A stretch of 64,000 nucleotides of DNA, taken from positions 124,001 to 188,000 of the forward strand of contig WHVA01000184.1 of the NCBI GenBank assembly GCA_015179125.1. Reading direction: 5' to 3'. Of this stretch, positions 24,846 through 41,854 are shown piece after piece; the first letter of the stretch is position 1, and the number at the start of each line of letters is the position of its first letter. The translations under genes and the position numbers were made by a program. The stretch is from Gautieria morchelliformis (Eukaryota; Basidiomycota; Agaricomycetes; Gomphales; Gomphaceae). A model generated the notes under the pieces. That model searched no databases and was not told where the DNA came from. It saw only the letters and a program-made list of their open reading frames with translations.

Positions 24846-26125
24846 TCAACGCCTTCGGCGTCGAGCCTGACTTTTCGGGGCAGGACTTTGGTCATCGTCC
24901 GTGGCCATTTCTTCGTCGTCCTCGATGCCATCGTCTTCGGCTTCTTCTTGCACAAGCCTACAACATATATAGAGAACGTCTATACCAAGAAAGGCAATAC
25001 GGACGTACCTCTGTTTGCGTTGCGTGGGCCTCACCTTCCCTTTCTTAGTAGGTTTTGACTTTGGCTTTGGCTGGACCTCTTCGCTTTCGTCTGTTTCGTC
25101 GGTTTCATCCTCTTCTTCGACTCGTCTCCTGGTTCTCCTGCTGTCTTGTCCCTCCGCCACTGCACCCTCACCGACTGGTAACAATTGCTCCAGTTGGGTC
25201 CAATCTGCTTTGCAGACCTTCGACGGGCAGGACTTCCTCCCCGAGCGAGCGAATTGCTTATAACAGTGATTATGCAAACGGCCGCTGCATTCAGCCAAAA
25301 AGCACCTGACGCCCATGGTAAGAAGTTTATGGCATTCGTTGCATTCATGGATGTCATCCGCATAATTATCCGTAAAGTACTTTTGGAGCTCCAATAAGGT
25401 TCGTGATGAAAGAGAAAACCGACCTCGTCTACCAGGTAGCTGAAAATCAGCGAGAATGACCACGTTGCGATAATACTTACGCGCTCTTTACAAGCCAACC
25501 TTTGGCTACAAAATCAGCCAGAACTACTTCAGCTTGCGTCTTCGACATGGATGGTTTGAGACTGTTGACTTCTCGGAGGGCCGTCATGGAAGAAACAGAA
25601 TAACAATCCGAGGATGCGAGTACGATTTGGTCTACCTATAAAATCGGCATGTCATGACGCGTGAGATAACTCAGTCTACCGGGCACTAACCAATGCTTTG
25701 AAATACGCGATTTCAACGGGAGAGTAGTATGTCGCAACTTGAACGAGTCCATCCCCTTCCAGATTGATCTGTGTACCTTATTTACTCATGCAAAACATTG
25801 ACAGGATGCCGCGTACCAGTACCCATAGCTTCTTGCCGACTATCTCGTCAAAAGTCGGGGCCAGTTTAAGCTCCACAGGTTCAAGTCGATTGTTCAACTC
25901 GTTGACGTATTGGTCGAACATTTTGGGGTCGTAATCAATGTCTACTTCGTCGTCGGCAGCTGAATGCTTCGTGTTAGCATACGCAACTGACTTGGGAAGT
26001 CAGGCCGAACCCTTTACTGCCTCGACGCATTTCCCCCAAAGTACACGAGCTAGTTTGTCAGATACGACGCGCCTAGAAATCATGGTCTGAAGGAAAAGGC
26101 GCGGGACATCGTTTGACGACACCAT
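24846..26125 (-). CDS. nse1: Smc5-Smc6 complex subunit Nse1 (RING-like E3)
   Basis: Non-SMC element of the Smc5/6 DNA repair complex in the nucleus, with a variant RING that works as an E3 ligase. The start at 26125 gives MVSSNDVPRLFLQTMISRRV and VSDKLARVLWGKCVEAV. Winged-helix exons carry DYDPKMFDQYVNELNNRLEP, QVATYYSPVEIAYFKAL, VDQIVLASSDCYSVSSMTAL and KTQAEVVLADFVAKGWL. The RING-like domain (about 25.35-25.20 kb) shows C-x2-C in HECNECHK, then GVRCFL, RLHNHCYKQF and CPSKVC, matching the C4HC3 arrangement. The tail is acidic (DETDETDESEE), then basic (PKPKSKPTKKGKVR), with one intron near 24.96-25.01 kb. It points away from the PS synthase stop by about 180 bp. Confidence 0.9.
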
Positions 26126-26303
26126 TGTGGTGGTAGTTGTGAAGGTGACGCGGAGACGCGTCTCAGCTTTTAGTAATAGCGCGTCGTCGCCACTACAGTA
26201 ATTACTTCCTCTTCGCTGTTCACCCAAGATAAAGTTTATAAGACCCACACCGTGTATAAAAGCACTAGTATACCATGCTTACGACCAAGAACGTACCATG
26301 TTC

Positions 26304-27130
26304 TCATGGTTTTGGTACTTTCATCGTTTTACTGACCATGGCGGCAGCCCAACATCCAAACAACAATGCGACAAGGTGCAACTCGCCCCACCCTCCCTCT
26401 GCACCCCATAATCTAACCAACCCGCCCGGTACACCTGCCTTGCCCTCGATCCACCCTTGGTTCGTCCAGAAGGACAACAGTGCCACCAATATTAGGGATG
26501 TGGGGATGGGAAGACCTTCAAAATATCGCGCTTTTCCGGTCGAGTCTTTGGGGACAAGAGCGACCGTGGCGTTGAATCGCGCGAGTCGAGCAAGACCACA
26601 GCATATAAACGTGGTCAGGACTACCGTATCTAGCAGCGTACGAAGGCCAACGGCGAACGCTAGCAAAGCTGGAGCTACACCGAAGGATATCTATTGCATA
26701 GAATCAACGACGGAGACCGAGTGCATCCAGCGAGCATCCTACTTACTAGGTCAGCGAGTGAGTCCAACTCTTGACCAAGCATGCTAGTGCTTTTCCGCCA
26801 TCTTGCCACCTTTCCATCGAAGAAATCAAACATGAGACCAGCCAGCGGGAATACGAGAGCCTGCCACAAGTATGCCTCGTCTTGTGTGACAAGGTAGCGA
26901 CCGGATGAGAATATTGAGAATGAGCCACAAAAACCGTTCATGATAGTTACTAGATCGGCCAGACGGAAGTTTCTGCATGACGAGGAGTTATAGATGTGCG
27001 CAGAGGAGCGCTGCACAGTCAATTACCTGACAAGGGAGAAGTGGCCGTCCGCGTCATTGTACTGCTGTAATGGAGAGTCTTCAAGGCATGAAGCTTTGGG
27101 ATTGGGGGTGGCAGGTGTTCGTCTGGTCAT
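26304..27130 (-). CDS. cho1: CDP-diacylglycerol-serine O-phosphatidyltransferase (PS synthase)
   Basis: Makes phosphatidylserine from CDP-DAG and serine in the ER membrane. The start at 27130 gives [20 protein letters not shown], then [20 protein letters not shown]. The CDP-alcohol phosphotransferase signature is complete: [20 protein letters not shown] followed by ELDSLADL. After an intron near 26.69-26.74 kb the frame resumes [20 protein letters not shown]. Next come [40 protein letters not shown] and a final membrane helix ending KVPKP. The length (about 255 residues) is close to yeast Cho1 (276). It reads toward Nse1 in the same direction. It is the second CDP-alcohol transferase in this window, 5 kb from PI synthase and on the other strand. 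Confidence 0.92.
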
Positions 27131-27286
27131 TACAGCAGTCGTGGCAGATCGTGGCAGGGAGCAAGACAAGCGCAGTGGTGACTTTGAACCAGTAGTAACT
27201 ACTCGCTACCGCTGTCCCGAGTCTAACACATGGCACACGACCACAATAGCAAGGTCATCACGATTTACTGCTATACCATACATGGT

Positions 27287-29118
27287 CTATGAATAATCTG
27301 CGGCCATTCCATCTTCGGAACTTGCCCTCTCTAGTTCTCTGCTTCGTGCGGCATATTGGTTTGGATGCGTGACTGACTCGCCACCGCCAACACCCTCGCC
27401 CTTCTTGATGCCATGTGTCAACTCGAAAACACGCGTGCAGGCAACGTGGTAATGACTTGATTTGACATTGCTCATGATCTCCGGAATATCTCCAGAGGAT
27501 ACACCCTGCGACCCGAAGGTGGACAAAAGTGCCGTGTTCAGGTTCTCAGGCGAAAAGTGTCGGAATGGACATCCATGCGACTCCGTTACCCCCGGCTGAT
27601 TCAAGGTTAAAATGGTTTGGCAGCTGTTTAAAGTGTCCATTTAGCACAGGGGGAAACGGCGGTATGACCTGCATGATACCTTCGTGCTGCATAATTGGTA
27701 CGCTTCCCTTCCAAGCCAAAGGAATGGCGAATGTTGTATTTGTATTCTTTATTGAACTTATCATCTGTCATTGTCCCACCAAAGGCTTTCCGCCAGAACA
27801 CGATAGCCTCGTCAATGGACATGCCGATAACCTGTCGCATATTGGGTTCAATACAGACCTTTCGAAGCGGAAATTGCTCACCTTCAAGAACAGTCCGTAT
27901 TGTAACCTGCCATAATGCTTAAGGTGCCTGTCCTTACGCAGGGTGTCGTGCAAATTCCGCATGCACATAGGGAAATGTTTCTTCGACATTTCGTCTATCA
28001 TTTCAGCTGTCACGGCATCACCTGACTCGTCTGCAGAGGTATACTCTGATGGGACGCCGGCGATGAATCCTTGTGACAGATGTTCAAGAATGGGAAGAAT
28101 ACGGCCATCCTCATCTAACCGTGGGAGGGCTTTCGCAGTGATCTGGTACTAAATCAGCACCCGCTTCAGCACCCAGAATGGCATATACATACCTGCAGCT
28201 GTTTCTCCAGATTTGATTGGAACTCCTGGTACACCATGCTCGACTGTTCCCGTGCTGGGACATATGCCTTTCCGCCTTTCAAAAACACTCGACGCTTTTC
28301 AATAAGATCGGGTACTCGTGTCCAAGCCACCTTGAAGACTGGTCGTCAACTTCACTTCAGTGTGACTTTTTTCGAACCGCGTGCCTTATAAAATGTCTCT
28401 TCTGCGAACCTCTCGCCGAGAAAAGGAGATGCAGCTAAAAGCTCGGGTTTCAGGGTTTCCTTCTCTTCTTTATCCACCTTCGTATAAAATTAACAATGGC
28501 GATGCGTTGCATGAGGTTGTACTCGTACCAACTCCCAACCAAACTTCAAGTCTCTAATAAAATCTTCTCGCTCAAAGTGATCATCTGTTTCAAATCGTAC
28601 ACGAAATAGCATCATCTCCGCTTTGACGAATCGATATCTGAGCTCCTCCCTTCATTGTGGCTTGGGTGACAGGGAATTATGCGCCAATATTCTGTTCACT
28701 CACGAACGACAAAAGGCCAGTCTCAGCACGAAGTGACTGACATGGTCTTTTCTACGTTCCGCGTCTCTATCCGTGGAGATGGCGCTGTTACTATTGAGTG
28801 GTAGATATTTCTTGCATTGTAAGTTTGTGACCGAACGCATCTCATCGTACGTCCTGTTTCGGACAAGCGATGATTCGATCTCCCCTAACACACGAAGTCG
28901 GTCAATAGCCCATATCTCAAAATCTTCCAAAGTGATGTCATCTCTCGGTGGCACGTCGTAGCTGTAGCTTGGGGGTTAAGAGGTGAACGCCCACTCAACG
29001 GCTGGATGACGCACAAGTTCAGCCTATGGGGATATTTGAGGCCTGAGGATTGTTCCCATTGAGCAAGGTTAGAATGGTGCGATGTCGACGGGTCTCGTCT
29101 GTCTCGTGAGCTGAACAT
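27287..29118 (-). CDS. pri2: DNA primase large subunit (Pri2, 4Fe-4S)
   Basis: Regulatory subunit of the primase in the DNA polymerase alpha complex. The start at 29118 gives MFSSRDRRDPSTSHHSNLAQ. After an intron it reads YPHRLNFYDVPPRDDITLED and FEIWAIDRLRVLGEIE, the usual N-terminal signature. The middle has EDFIRDLKFGWELVRVQPHA. The C-terminal iron-sulfur domain keeps all four expected cysteines: PMCMRNLHDTLR, SCQTIL (after a short intron near 27.63-27.68 kb), ESHGCPFRHFSPENL and HVACTRVFELTHG. YKYNIRHSFGLEGKRTNY lies between the first two. A short acidic/Gly tail ends at 27287. About seven introns. Function is confidently inferred from these residues. Confidence 0.93.
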
Positions 29119-29347
29119 TTGACGATTGCAATAAGAGGAACGCGAAACGCGTAAAGTCACACATGTCACGTCACAGTAGCACCTTACTCGGCATAATTAG
29201 CATAGAGCTAGGATTGTAAGAAACGAGCGAAAGCTAGCTATAGATACATTTGGCATATCGAAAACAACAATAGGAAAACAAGACGATGCTGGGATTGAGA
29301 GAGAATTGATGATATATGAGATAGTTGAGAAGCCAGTTAGTCCACTC

Positions 29348-32300
29348 TCAACAGTCATCGGCATCTTCCACCATTCGGGCAACCCTAAGTCGCGATGGGA
29401 TGATGTCCGCTGGTGCGATATCTTCTGGACAATCGAATGTGACCCCAGGTCGATGTCGTCGTTTGCGGCCACTGACGAATAGTTCGGTGGCCTCCTTGTT
29501 CCTCCATTCCTGAGTTGCTAGAATAGCATCTCGGAGAGGTGGCGAAGGCGGGACACCTGGTGTGTCCGCTCGCATAGAAGACGCAGGGGAATTCATCACC
29601 GTATTCGCCTTAGATCATTCAGTAAATAACAAACGCAAGGTAATCCCTGGGCACTCACTGCGGTCCCGTCGAGTACATCGAGCGACGCCGAAGAAACTGT
29701 CCTGTGCCGTTTTGAGAACAATTTGAAGGGCGAGAAAATCTTTGGGCTCTTTGGGCGGGGTAGTGGTGCAGATGCACTTGGTTTTGACTTGGGAGGTGAA
29801 GGAGCGGGATCTTTCGGCGGTTCTTCACGACTCTGTTGCTTTCCTTTCGGAATGTGACCGGGCGGTGTCCAAATTTCGTACACAGTTGGTTTTGGGCGAA
29901 GGAAATTGAAAAATCCCCCTTTCCGTTGAGCCTTGTCTTTTTCGGGGGACGGGGCCGGCGGCGGGGTAACGGTGGATAGGGGTTGCGACTGGGGGAGCAC
30001 TATAGTTGACCTCGGGCTGTTTAGAGAAGAGGGTGTCAGTAAGCTGTCGGTGTCGGGTAAAGTGGAAGCTATGGACAGAGGAGGTGGTGTAGGACGTAGA
30101 GCAGGCCGGACGGGAGCGGGCGTTGATGGGTGCCCGGAGATTGGGACACGGGTAGAAATATAATGTGGTGGCGGTACAGATACAAGATTAATATCGGATG
30201 TTTGAGCACTAGATGGTGTACTACTTCCCGTCCCCGTTCCAGATGGCGGTGGAGGTTTGAGTAGGGATGAAGGAGGGGATAGGTTACTGGGAAAGGTGTG
30301 CCTGGGTGTTGAGTCGGAAGTTGTCGATATAACGGTCATGGATGTGGTGGTTTTTGTGGTCCACGCGCCTGGCACTGGGTTGGCCCCAAGCGTAGCCTGG
30401 CGCATCGTGGCAGAACTCTCGCGGCCGCTGTTGTTTGAGCTTTGGTGTTTAGTGTTTAGGGTATCGAATATTGAAGCGGAGGTGTTTGTTGCATATCTAG
30501 AACTCGTGGTCCATGCACCAGCTGTGCTTGTCGCGGGAATGGGAATTGAAGTTTGGGGTCGTACACCCTTGCCGGCCAGATCCACAGTTGAACCATTTGC
30601 AGGTGCATATTTTGACATTGTTGTAGTCGACGCTTCAAATATAGTTGTTTTGGCGGGTGGTCTGGGAGTAGACAGGTGCTCTAACGTAGTAGGATTTGCC
30701 GACTTCGCTGTCCAGGCTCCCGGAACATGTCGCTCCGTATCCGGCGCAGTTGCACCAACAATCCCCGATCTCCCAACTGCGTCTTGCTCTGTGTGGGTCG
30801 GTGGATCACTACGCGACCCCAATTGAGACGTTTGCGTAGTTCTTCCGGTGGGGAGCCCTCGAGATGCACTCATGGGCTCACCGCTGGAAGAAGACAAATT
30901 GACAGTGGACGTCCATGCTCCTGCTGAAGGTGACTGGAAAGTTTGGGAGGTAGTGCTGGTGGCATAACGCCCAATTACGGAATCCATACCCGCGGGAGTA
31001 GCAATCGAATCGAGACTTCCCGCCTGTGCATGTCTAGAAGTTATCGACGGTGGGTGAGTTGTGCTTTCAGGGCGAGGATTACTAGATTTTCCAGGCCCAG
31101 GTTGGGCTTCAGCATTGACTGCGACGTGCAATTGAGTGCTGTTGATCAGGTTCCGCTCATCGTCTGTCGACGTGGGCGTCTCGTATGGCACAGCAACATA
31201 TTGGTCAGGTGACTTGTGACTTGGGCTTCCAGAAATTTGGGAAGAATTCAGGGCCTGCACTGTGGCAGTGGAGGAAGTTGTCGGTTTACCGGATGTCGCT
31301 GCATTGGGGGACCAACGTTGTGACGACTGTTCCACTGACACAGCGGCATATGTCGTGCTTCCTTCATAGCGAGATCGCGTGTGCTGCTGACCTACTGGTG
31401 GTGCATGTGCCGGAGGAGTTGTGCGAGAAGGTGCGGCATGAGAGGCAGTGCTTCGGGGAAGAGACTTGCTAGGTGGTGGTGGAATGTATGCTGCCTGCAA
31501 GCTTCTTGAGGGTTCAGGGACAGTGCCATAAGAAGGCAGTGGTGGCAAGACATCTTTGGATGGAGAACGAACATCCACAGGCTTAACAGAGGCAGAAGAC
31601 CCGTTGAATCTCGAAAAGGACCGCCAGCTTGTTGAATTGCTCTGGGGAAACCGGTGACAGGTAAGCTAAAGAGAGGGGTTAATGATTCAGGCATAAAACG
31701 GCATACCTGAGGTTTGGATACAACTGGTTCAGTAGGCAGCGCCTGGTTGAACGGCCATGGGCTAGAAGCCGTTCGGGAATGCTAGGGCAACCGTGGAATA
31801 AACAGGGTCATGAGCAAGCGTCCCTACAATCAGGCTGAATCTCACAGGCTGTTTCGCCGTGGCGGTCAAACTTGTGGGAAGTTTAGAAATGGAGGTTGGG
31901 GCTTTGGCGAGGGTGTCCAGTGAACGGGATTGCGCTTCCAGGACAGCACGAGAACTGTTCGTGGATGGGCGGGAGGTTTTAGATGTAGTGTCGGGAAGAT
32001 GGGAGCTACTATGAAGTGGCGTTGCTTGAGGAGTTGCCTTGTGTCGACGCAGTGTCGATGGGGCCTGGGGTTGCGTCGTGCGCGACGGTGTCTGAATATA
32101 CGAGATGGAACTGCTGAGCCTAGAGTATATAACAGAATAACCTACCTCTCGCGATGCTGTGGAAGATGCTGTCCGTCGCGTAGAACTGGCATCATCGCCC
32201 TTCACAGGTTGAATATGCCCGTTCAATATCGCGTGCTCAACAACCTTGGCCTTCCCAGTTGATCCCCCCCAAGAGCTTCGGTCACTCTCGCCACCATATC

Positions 32301-33168
32301 TTCCCTGTCTTTCTCTTGTTTATCGTCACGTTTATTCGAACCCGCAACTACTTCGTGCTGTCGAGTGGTAGAATCTCCAGATAATTTGGCGTCTGAGTAA
32401 GGATTCCAAATCGTGTGGCCATGCTTGCGCAACTCTGAAGTTTGGGCTGCAGGCGCGGAGGCATGTCCATTGCGAGGCCCACTATCTGTTGAAGATCGCG
32501 GACTAGTATCCGTGGACGTCCGCGTCGAGAGGGAGCCAAATACACCGCCGGAAGCACCCACTGGCCCATCACGAGAGGGCCGCGCTGGCGGAATAGGCGG
32601 AGTTTGGGTGGAATATCTAGAAGGGATGGGCACAGGCGCTGTGGTCGAATGGGGAGGCTCTTCGCGCCAAGTGGTGCTTCCAGGATTGATTTTAGAATCC
32701 TTAACTTTAAATAAGTTGAAAGCGGATGAGGAAGATTTGGCGGGAGGTGGTGGCGCATGAACCGTGGACTCGGACGAGTAACCGTAAACGCTGCGCTCGG
32801 AGCGATGAGGGTGGGACGCGGGAGCATGAGTCTGGCTGGAGGATCCGGCTTGGTGACGTGAATGTGAGGTGGAAGCTGTGGCGCACGGCCGATCAGCCAC
32901 CGCGACATGACTCGACGACCCGTTATAACCACGAGGCCGATGGGAGCTTGACTTTGGGGCATCAGTTTCAGACTCTGAGAGGCGATTGTCCGCCTGGGGG
33001 ATCCAACGCTTGTAAGGACCTCGGAGAGAAGCACCTGGAGATGTACAAGGACGTGTGAGCAACCTTGACAGAGTTGTACTCGAGAAAATGATAAAAACCA
33101 TGGGATGCACCTGGGATGTCGTATTGTCTCTGGGAATCTGCGCTCTGGTAGCGCGACTTGTTCAACAT
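29348..33168 (-). CDS. Long Ser/Thr/Pro-rich protein of unknown function with GAWT repeats
   Basis: I do not recognise this gene. The start at 33168 gives MLNKSRYQSADSQRQYDIP, joined across an intron (donor near 33111, acceptor near 33029) to GASLRGPYKRWIPQADNRLS. Introns also fall near 32.2, 31.75 and 29.63 kb. Nearly the whole protein (roughly 1,100-1,200 residues) is low complexity: Ser, Thr, Pro and Ala with few hydrophobic residues, no signal peptide and no membrane segment. Between 30.92 and 30.36 kb the tetrapeptide GAWT occurs four times, the first three exactly 67 residues apart. Basic patches occur (KGGFFNFLRPKPTVYEIWTP, FSPFKLFSKRHRTVSSAS). The C terminus RDAILATQEWRNKEATELF and GRKRRHRPGVTFDCPED looks folded or conserved. 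A scaffold or regulatory role is possible, but that is only a guess. Confidence 0.7.
30358..30924 (-). repeat. Protein-level GAWT repeat region
   Basis: Four copies of (S/T/V)(A/P)GAWT(S/A/T) are encoded on the minus strand near 30921, 30720, 30519 and 30369. Spacings are 67, 67 and 50 codons. A second motif, (S/R)(R/K)YA(T/P), accompanies some copies. Confidence 0.75.
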
Positions 33169-35996
33169 TGTCCGAGGGCGACGGCGAAAGTAAGAGTAGA
33201 AGGAAAGAAGGCAGGCGGGTACAGAATAAGACGCTATAAGAAGGGCGGCAAAGGGGAAGAAACCGGGATCTAATGGAGGGTCGTGGCGGCTATGTCTTGG
33301 TCAGAAAATATACAGAAATGGAACCCGATGCCGTCTCGCTGCGTGCGCACCAAAAGACAAGGACGAGTGTGGGTTGAACCACGCCGCGAGGTTATTTTGC
33401 TTCCGCGGCTGCTTCTCTGGGCAAGTTTTGCAGCCTGCTGCAGCGTCAGTACAGTACATATATATATGTACTTTCACAACTTCCTCCGAGGCCACAAGAG
33501 ATAATTCTCATGCGTGCATATCCTATCAGCGCAGTGCTTGCCACACTGTGCGTGATCACTGCAGACCCTAATCTCGCTGTTCGACTACCTGATGCACGTG
33601 TAGCACGCGTGCCCGGCATTCTCGTTGCGATTTCATCCTTAGATGAGCAGTACAGAAATATGTAAAATATTCGTACAACCGTCATAATCTCTTTCGAGCA
33701 AGGATTTAGACATCTTATTCTGCAATGTGAAAAGTTTCGAGGGGAGTGGCGCAACATACGCACGAACTCTAAACACACGCAAGGGAAGCTATACAGACGC
33801 ACTGACCCCACGCAGGACCTCACGTCAGTCCTGTGTCGCTCCATGGCACGGGTTATCCGGTAATAGCACAGCCCAGCACCCTTCCTCGCGAGATCGTCCA
33901 CCCCCGATGAACTTGGAACGGAAGAGGTCACATCGCCCCTGGCTGTCTAGCAGTCCGGAGGGAATGGTCGACAGGTTGACGAACTTAAAGCTGACACCTT
34001 TTCAAAGGTGCTCAGGCTTGGCTCAGGCCGGGGGTGTCCATGGGGCCGTTTGATCCACCCTACTTACCTCCCGATGTTTTATAAACTTACGCCCTTCGAA
34101 TGGCGCGAGGGGTAGATGAAAATCAAAGAGCGGAAGATGTGACTGTGCATTTTAAGCGCTATCTTCATGACCGGAAATGAAGATCTAAGAGATCCTGGCA
34201 GACCGATGGCAATTGCGTCGGGTTCGGTAGATTAGTTTCTCGCCACCACGTGATCGGGCTCGCGGCGTGTCCTCCAGAAGGTACCTCAAATCGAGAAACA
34301 ACCCGCCCATATGTGGACCTGGAGCCTTTGGATGTGGATTCAAGACGAATATGTAAGCCCGGGATCTGCCTGGTCCGTCAATACACCTCCAGCACTTACA
34401 GTATCTCGGGACAGAGCGCCCACAGGTTGTGCTGTCAGCTTCGGTCCCAAGCAGCTGGTGTTCATCCGAAGGTCTCAATAACTGGGCTGTTCTGTACAGT
34501 AGCGTCATGTGCACAACACCGAGGTAGAGCGGACGCAACCGAGACGACGTTAGTATTCGCCAGTCAGGTGGGACCATACAATGGAGGAGAATCCACCGGA
34601 GAAACAAACTCATCTTGTTATAGCATACTGATTAAGGCAGCATTAATCTGGTACGAACCCTCGGGTCTATGATGCCCAAACGCGACGGTCCATCGGTGCA
34701 GACTGTGGTATGACAGCATCAGGCACGAAAGACACAACCATGATGATCACTTGCCAATAAGAAGCTACGTTTCGGGTCTGAATCTCAACTCTTCCTAGGT
34801 ATACCAAGAGGTTCACTGTATGATGCTGAAGAGTGATGAGTGATTTATCAGAGTCAGAGTCCATAAATCCGGAAGCTCTATACTTAAATGATTTCTTACT
34901 AAACAACACGAATCATTGACCTTGATATTTTTGCCGCCTGGCATTTTCAACGCGGCAGTCATGGTTACTACGAGAAGGAGCGTGTCACTCAGGAGACTTC
35001 AGACAGAATTACGTGAGTACGAGGTAATATGCTGATAGGCTGATTCCTAGTGGTATTGGTGATCTGCTAAACGGACCGGTTGGTGTCAACCAGTCTCTCA
35101 TCTTAGAGGAACCTAATGAATCCAATCAGGAACTCACCTGTGTGCCAGAGTAATGAGCCCCGGATAAAAAGGCTGTCCTGTCGTTACTTACAGCCATCCA
35201 AATAGCTATAATTTAACGCCACGTTTGACATTTAGAATCTTCACGAAAAGTTTGAAGCTGAAAAGTAGCACTAAGGAAGACAGCGGGAGAGATTGGAACG
35301 CGGGAATATGTACAATGATATGTAGACCAATCACGTCAGAGACAAAGTCGTGAAGAAAGGACGACAAGCCATACAGGCGACGTAATAATCAGAAACCCAG
35401 ACCCCGTGGCGGACCAAGGCCCACACAACACCGCCTCCAAGACGAAAGCAATGCAGCATACCATGAGGAGATGGAATATAATATTGCGCGACTTTGACTC
35501 ATGACAAGACAGTGGAACAGCGACAGGGCTGACGAAGGAGAATGGTCTCCTTCTCTGTCAAGAGATCTAAGGATCGCGCTTATAAAGGAATAGGAACTAT
35601 TGGAGAGAGGGTGATTCCGCCAGATCACGCCTAACATTGACGACTCCTGGAAGATGGATGTGGAATTGCTGGTCATGGAAGAATGGGGGAAAGATATCTG
35701 AAAAAAACTGGAACCAAACAAGCGCAACTTATATTATTACATAAGGGACTTGTTCCACGACGCCGCCGTCGTTCGTCAGCAACCGAATCCGCCTCCACCG
35801 TTCACCACACTGCGCTTAACGCTTAGATTATAGCCCACAGGTTTTAAGTCGCTCTCTTCCCACTATCGGGCTATCTTGTGAACGTCCACCCGCCTAGATC
35901 GCACCCGTACCTCTTACGGCTAGCAGCATGTATATGTCGACCCTAGTGGTTTGTGTTTTTGCTCATGTATTCAATTAGCATTTGCATTCAGCCCCT
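33169..35996 (+). other. Gene-free stretch of 2.8 kb
   Basis: Both strands were read for conserved reading frames and none was recognised; short open frames here have no family-like motif. A TATATATATG stretch lies near 33.46 kb. The right end should hold the USP7 promoter, and the left end that of the GAWT-repeat gene. No tRNA-like B box was noticed. Confidence 0.4.
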
Positions 35997-40315
<4,319 letters not shown>

Positions 40316-40559
40316 GAAGCTAGTACTTCGATCATCTCCTATTTTTTTCCGCATTCATATTCCTGTTTCTGCATCCTACCGTGTGAAGAATCATATGTAC
40401 TATTTGGCGGCTCTAATGAACATCATGGTAAATTGAAACCGCAAAAGCACAGGATGATGGAACGACCTGCAAGTTCTGCACCGTACAAATACGGAAGAAG
40501 TCGCAAGATGATCTACAAGCTGTTTATCTGCGTTTCTTTGCTTTCTTTGTTCGGGAATT

Positions 40560-41400
40560 CTAGGAACAGTTAAAAGGGGGATTGTGCACAGATATGATGC
40601 GACATACTGCTGTTCGTGTGGAAGTTGGTGAGTCGTCGGCGTCACTGCTGGCACCAGGAGCGCCTGGGGGCGTCGGTGGCACAAGATTCGCGGGCACCGT
40701 GCCTGACGGCGTTGTTGGTATTTCGGCGGACTGAGAAGGGGGTGACGTGTGCGAACCAGGTGCTTCAATCACCTTTGTCCTTTTCTTCTTGCCATATTTC
40801 AGGGCTGACATTTTGGTAAGCGTTGTGCGAAGCAACATACGGGACGAGCACCTACCCATCTCGGCCTTCAGTCTGGGTAAAGAGGTATACAGCTCCCTCG
40901 TCTTCTCGTTTGCAAGCATCTCGCTTGCCGTTTGAAATATGTAACCTCCCCAGCCCTCCTTGAAGGAATTAGCCTCCCCAACCACTTCAAGGATCTCGGT
41001 TTCTAGCTCCTTCTCTGCTGCTAGTAACCGCGTCAATAGGTCATCTCCCACAGAACCCTTTTGCACAAGAACAGTAGCCGCCTGTTTATCCTCGCGCATA
41101 CTGTGTATACGTGTAATGTCGGTGACCGCTCGACGCAGAAGTGCGGCTTTTAAAATGTGGTCAGGAGCTGGTGGATCTGTCTGCTGAAGAAGAGTGATGT
41201 AGACATCTCGTTCATGGTGAGTAGGCCACCAAGGATCCTTCTGTAACCGGGCTGAAAGAATTGACGGTATGAACGATGTATTCGTTGTATTGGAGAGTTG
41301 CACAAATACCTGCCGCTCGTCTTCGATAAAACTGGCTGAATAAATATAATGATCCGACGAGGACCACCACATAGAGTACAGGAACGAGCACAGAAGTCAT
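40560..41400 (-). CDS. sec66: ER translocation complex subunit Sec66/Sec71
   Basis: Non-essential subunit of the Sec62/63 complex for post-translational import into the ER. The start at 41400 gives MTSVLVPVLYVVVLVGSLYL, a single N-terminal membrane helix, then FSQFYRRR. An intron near 41.25-41.31 kb is followed by ARLQKDPWWPTHHERDVYIT, LLQQTDPPAPDHILKAALLR, RAVTDITRIHSMREDKQAA and GSVGDDLLTRLLAAEKELET. Conserved motifs continue with EGWGGYIFQTASEMLANEKT. A second intron near 40.81-40.85 kb joins KAEM to ALKYGKKKRTKVIEA. The tail is Pro/Ser-rich and probably disordered. The Sec66 domain (PF09802-like) is recognised from memory of the family. Confidence 0.88.
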
Positions 41401-41854
41401 TTTTGTTGTGGAGAGCACAAGCTCGAGGCTAAACGCGCTTTAATGGGTGAGCTGGCAGACGTCAGAGCCAAATAAGCGCTCAAAGGTTTTTACAGTATTT
41501 ATTTATTTTATTCTGACATGATCTGGCACCTTTCGATTTAGCTTTGCCCAGTGCCCATTTACAGTAAGGGCAGTACGTTGGCACTGTAAAATCATGACGG
41601 AAAATTGCTTGCGGCAGATTACGATAATGGACAAATATTAGTCGAACACTTAGACTGTTGACGATATCGTTCAATATTCCTCTGGTGCTCCGAAGAAACG
41701 ATGCGGCTAGCACTTCTGGAGAAATATCAGAATATTGCACTTATCCTTTGACAATATTGTCAGCGGAGCTGACAAGGATTCCCACGGGTCCCTGTTGGGA
41801 GCTGGCAGAAAAAAGTTTAAAAAGTCTAATCGGTAATAGTCGCCCTCTCCCACC
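41401..41854 (+). promoter_or_regulatory. Divergent promoter region of sec66 and citrate synthase
   Basis: About 454 bp between diverging ATGs, with no conserved reading frame. The sequence just before 41855 (TCTCCCACC) is pyrimidine-rich, a common context for fungal housekeeping starts. Confidence 0.4.

Noticed and set aside
30257-30826. + strand open frame of 189 codons rich in Val
   Set aside because: Mirror of the Ser/Thr/Pro-rich GAWT protein on the minus strand; low-complexity coding often leaves the reverse frame open.
34185-34613. Minus-strand frame of 142 codons in the 33-36 kb gap
   Set aside because: No conserved motif and no plausible continuation across introns; treated as chance.
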